Assembly: GCF_001411555.2 (NCBI RefSeq)
Contig: NC_049905.1
Location: 17,350,097-17,414,096, forward strand
Direction: 5' to 3'
Length of the DNA stretch: 64,000 nucleotides
Source: Juglans regia
Taxonomy: Eukaryota; Streptophyta; Magnoliopsida; Fagales; Juglandaceae
In this document: positions 60,875 through 64,000 of the stretch, piece after piece
Numbering within the stretch: position 1 is the first letter of the stretch
Layout: the number at the start of each line of letters is the position of its first letter
The notes under the pieces: generated by a model
Told to the model about the DNA's origin: nothing
Databases searched by the model: none
The model's input: only the letters and a program-made list of their open reading frames with translations
Program-made: the position numbers and the translations under genes

Positions 60875-62696
60875 TAATCTCTTTATAGAGACGTCAAGAT
60901 GAAGTGAGTACCGCAGCAAATTTTATAGCTAGGCTTCTAGAAATTAAGCCACTGGCCCGATTGTGCTAGAGAATAAAAGACCAGGCCAATTATATAAGTA
61001 CAACAACAAGGGTTTGGAACAAAAAATAAGAGTGATATGTTTTTATCTGCTGATCACGATTCAATGAAGATATGGTGTTGTCGGGGAGTACTAGTTTCAC
61101 ATGCAGTATCCTCGTGAATTTCTAGCTTGCGGCATTTAAATTTAATTGGGGTCACCTCTGATCGATCGATGCACGCATGTTTGTTTGCCCAAAGATTAAG
61201 ACTGATCTAATTCATGCATGCTCAACGGATATATAGTACTTTTGTGGGGTTCATCTTTTGCTGAGTTTTGCGATTTAAAATTAAAGGGAAAATACTAGAT
61301 AGAGGCATTATATATCACCTTTACTGTAACACTTTTGTGAACTGATATGATATCATATTAGGGTAACACTTTAACACATTTACGTAACACTTTTGTGAAC
61401 TGATATGATATCATACACAGATTCTTTCATATAAAGGGGAGGTCCCTCTTCTCTTGCAGGGGAGGTCCCCCCTCTAAATTAGTGGCCGTCAGGAAAAAAA
61501 TTATTTGATTAGAATTTGCTTTTACGTACGTAGAAATCTTGAAAAATAAAAAAGTTTTGAGTCTTTTTGAAAATCTGGGGATAGGGCTTCATTCAAAGCT
61601 ATGTCTAGTGCATAGTTTCTCCCTCATTCAAAGCTATTGCATGGTTGCCACCCATTGGAGAGGGTGTTGGATTCCCTCTCCATGGTGGCTATCCCCATCG
61701 TCGAGGCTAGGAGGTACAATATGATAATGACATTGATGGTGTGCAATTCGTGGTGTGTGGTGCTTCGACCTTGAAGGGATCACTATAGATTATTTGCGAC
61801 GATAATAACTATTTGCGGCGAAAATAAAGTCATTTTGATAGGAAATAATCATTTTTGCTGGAAATAACTAATTATAAATAAGCAATTTTCTTATAATAGA
61901 TGTTTTTATAGTAGGAAATTAAGTCATTCTTTGATGATCAAAGGCACGGCCGATGCATGGCCATACTTGGCTATGGCTGATGCGCGCTAGTTTGATATAT
62001 TGAGATTTCAACTGCAAAATTAAGCAAGATCCTTGCTTTGTATTAAAAGAGTGAACTTTCCCACAAGATGGTTGTTATGAGTTGCCCAAGTCACCCCACA
62101 AGGAAAGAGGGGTCTCTTTTTCATGGGGTGGCTAGGGAGCCATCCTATCGTTCGCGGGAGAAGATGACCTTGTGAGTGGATCAGACCCCTGGCCTCCTCT
62201 CATGTAGCCCTCATCATTAACCACCCAATGGAGGAGGTGCACTTCCCCCGTAGTTACTATTTATATTTTTAGTTGAATTTTTCAATTTTAGTTGTTTATA
62301 TTTAGTTCTTAAGTCTTTGAATATTTTCAATTTAATTATTTTTGTAGTCTTTAGGTTTATATCACATCTTGAGACACGGGAGACGACGTTGTTTGTATCA
62401 ATTTAACGGCTAACATGATAACATGATGATCGGTTTATAAAGAGGATGTAGAACTTGTAATACCCTTAACATCATTCTTCAAACATTTTTCTTACTTTAA
62501 ATGAGAAAGGCTTATGCGGCCTAGCTCTCTGACTTTGTAATTATCATACACACTTTATAAGGGAGATTTTCTTGGTCACACTCTTAACTTTTGTATTAAT
62601 TTGTTAATGTTGTTTTATAACTAGTAGAATCTACATATGTACTATATAATGTATGAAGCACAAAACTCTTTTCCTCTGATGGATCATGTGCTATAT

Positions 62697-62729
<33 letters not shown>

Positions 62730-62924
62730 ATGCTATTTATATTGATGTTAATAAATAGCATGCAGTATTAGTACGCGCGTGTGTAATTAATAAATTAATT
62801 AATTAAGACTATTTTTATTTTGATTCCACGCATATTATCTTCTTTTCTTTTGGGATGTGTTTGGATCGATCGATTTGAGAAGAATGATTTAGATGGGTCT
62901 TTAAAATGTAAATCCTCTGTCATA
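60875..62924. other. Intergenic DNA with small repeats
   Basis: No supported gene. It includes a 32-bp direct repeat at 61326-61357 and 61384-61415, a possible CACTA-like end at 61780-61915, and (AT)n at 62693-62728. A GC-richer block at 61440-62240 has no recognisable coding content. Confidence 0.45.
61326..61415. repeat. 32-bp exact direct repeat, spaced 58 bp
   Basis: GTAACACTTTTGTGAACTGA followed by TATGATATCATA occurs twice without change, at 61326-61357 and 61384-61415. Each copy ends in the palindrome ATGATATCAT. Confidence 0.9.
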
Positions 62925-63600
62925 TTAAAATGAAAAAATCTATTCTCAAGCTAATGTAGAGTACATGACAGACTAGTAAAGTGTTTACATGACATAATTT
63001 GTAAGAGTAACAATATGTGACATAATCCGTGAACGCAACATGAACATGATACGAAATTAGTAGATCTAAATTTAATATATATGGGTTTTGGTCAAGACGG
63101 GTTGACCCGTTATAACACGATTAACAAATAGGTCAATAACGGGTCAACTTGCAATAAACCGTTTAAATCTTATTTCAAAATAACAATTTTATTATTGTTA
63201 AGTTGTAATATGGGTTTTAAATTTTATATGAAACTATGTTAATCAGGTTAAATGAATTATCTATGTCAGTTCAATCCATTTACATGAAATAAGTTGAAAT
63301 GAGTTGTCATATTGACTTATTTTTAACTAATTATTAAACAGGTAAAAGGTTGACATGACACTATCAATTATTTAAATGAGTTGGATTAGAGTTTGAAAAT
63401 TTGACGCGTTTAGCTTAATGGGTTAGATTGACCTATATAGTCAAATGCGATAAATGACTTGATACGACACGAACACGATCCGCAAACACGAATTGTCACT
63501 CCTAATAATTTGATTTGGAAGCAAAATTTTAAAATTTAAATTTTACAAATAAAATTTTTATCATTTAAGTGATGTGGATGATGTATTCTATAGTACACCG
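62925..63600. mobile_element. MITE family B-like copy split by another MITE
   Basis: The left part 62925-63001 (AAATCTATTCTCAAGCTAATG ... GACATAATTTG) and right part 63505-63600 (ATAATTTGATTTGGAAGC ... AAATTTTACAAATAAAAT ... GATGTGGATGATG) join into the order seen at 29665-29815 once the insertion 63002-63504 is removed. Confidence 0.65.
63002..63504. mobile_element. hAT-type MITE (503 bp) nested in the family B-like MITE
   Basis: It starts TAAGAGTAACAAT and ends ATTGTCACTCCTA, whose reverse complement TAGGAGTGACAAT matches at 11 of 13. It is flanked by a perfect 8-bp duplication ATAATTTG at 62994-63001 and 63505-63512. The interior contains GACGGGTTGACCCGTTATAAC and ACGACACGAACACGATCCG, typical of a widespread plant hAT MITE type. 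No coding capacity. Confidence 0.9.
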
Positions 63601-64000
63601 ATTTAAGAATAAAATAACTCTAACATTTGAGTTTAGAATTTAGATTTACGTCAAAGTTATAAAGAATTTAAAATTTTTAAAATCGAATTTTATATCATGA
63701 TTGACTTGAAATCCAAATTCAAATTGAAATCTAAATTCTTTCCATCCAAACACAATCTTGATCATTACTGTATAATCAAGTGTCCCACTTTTTTGCTTTC
63801 CCTAAATGGAGACGTAGGCGTAATGTCAATGTACTATGAGGACCATGTGCATTTGGGACGGATCCGACAATACTACAAAAGAAGAAATAATACATTGCGC
63901 GCATAAAGTTAAGATTGCAGATAGTAGTTCATACTATTCTAGGATTCTCTTCATTTTAGAGACTCTGATCACATGTGTGAGTCATTTTCAGTAACCCCAC
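63601..64000. other. Intergenic DNA to window end
   Basis: An open frame at 63697-63906 has no recognisable content. No gene is supported. Confidence 0.5.

Noticed and set aside
1..64000. tRNA or rRNA genes
   Set aside because: No cloverleaf with A/B boxes or rRNA stretch was recognised by eye; TATCAGAGC matches are retroelement primer-binding sites. A tRNAscan run would settle this.

Overview
This is nuclear DNA from a flowering plant, almost certainly a woody eudicot. It is AT-rich, has spliced genes with plant-type introns, a chloroplast-targeted transporter, a RALF-type peptide gene, and many nested plant transposons (Gypsy, Copia, TRIM, LINE, hAT, MITE). Fagales (walnut/oak relatives) is a guess from the style of one repeat ending in CTCAACTCAACATCCAAACG. 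No bacterial, organellar, tRNA, rRNA or CRISPR feature was seen.

Two host genes can be supported. (1) A complete BASS4-type chloroplast sodium/metabolite cotransporter gene lies on the minus strand at 34492-43539. I rebuilt 14 exons by hand; every junction stays in frame and gives 423 residues. It includes a 22-nt microexon and one probable GC-AG intron. (2) An intronless secreted RALF-like peptide gene lies on the plus strand at 30164-30583 with a TATA box 72 bp upstream. It lacks the second cysteine pair of canonical RALFs and has a proline-rich tail.

Layout: 1-11240 is a decayed Gypsy-type element on the minus strand (gag and protease relics, then an array of ~54-bp repeats). It is split by a 6.6-kb solo-LTR-like insertion at 4475-11071 with a perfect 5-bp target duplication. 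11240-18000 holds a broken hAT transposase interrupted by about 3.6 kb of other insertions. 18030-26480 holds two decayed Copia elements (minus strand), a probable 2.5-kb solo LTR, a 115-bp tandem array and a miniature TRIM inside one of the Copia copies. 26600-34490 is AT-rich intergenic DNA with the RALF-like gene and a 5'-truncated LINE. 34492-43539 is the BASS4 gene, with two MITEs in one of its introns. 43540-54060 is intergenic DNA packed with MITEs, an intact TRIM with perfect target duplication (46055-46360), a Gypsy leader fragment and a Copia gag fragment. 54069-59461 is a nearly full-length LINE with poly(A) tail and 13-bp target duplication. 59462-64000 holds an LTR-like segment and more MITEs, including a hAT-type MITE nested in another MITE.

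There is no operon-like cooperation between genes. The clearest biology is the intact transporter, the atypical RALF-like peptide, and a layered record of transposon insertion and decay. I did not find convincing evidence for a wholly new biological system.
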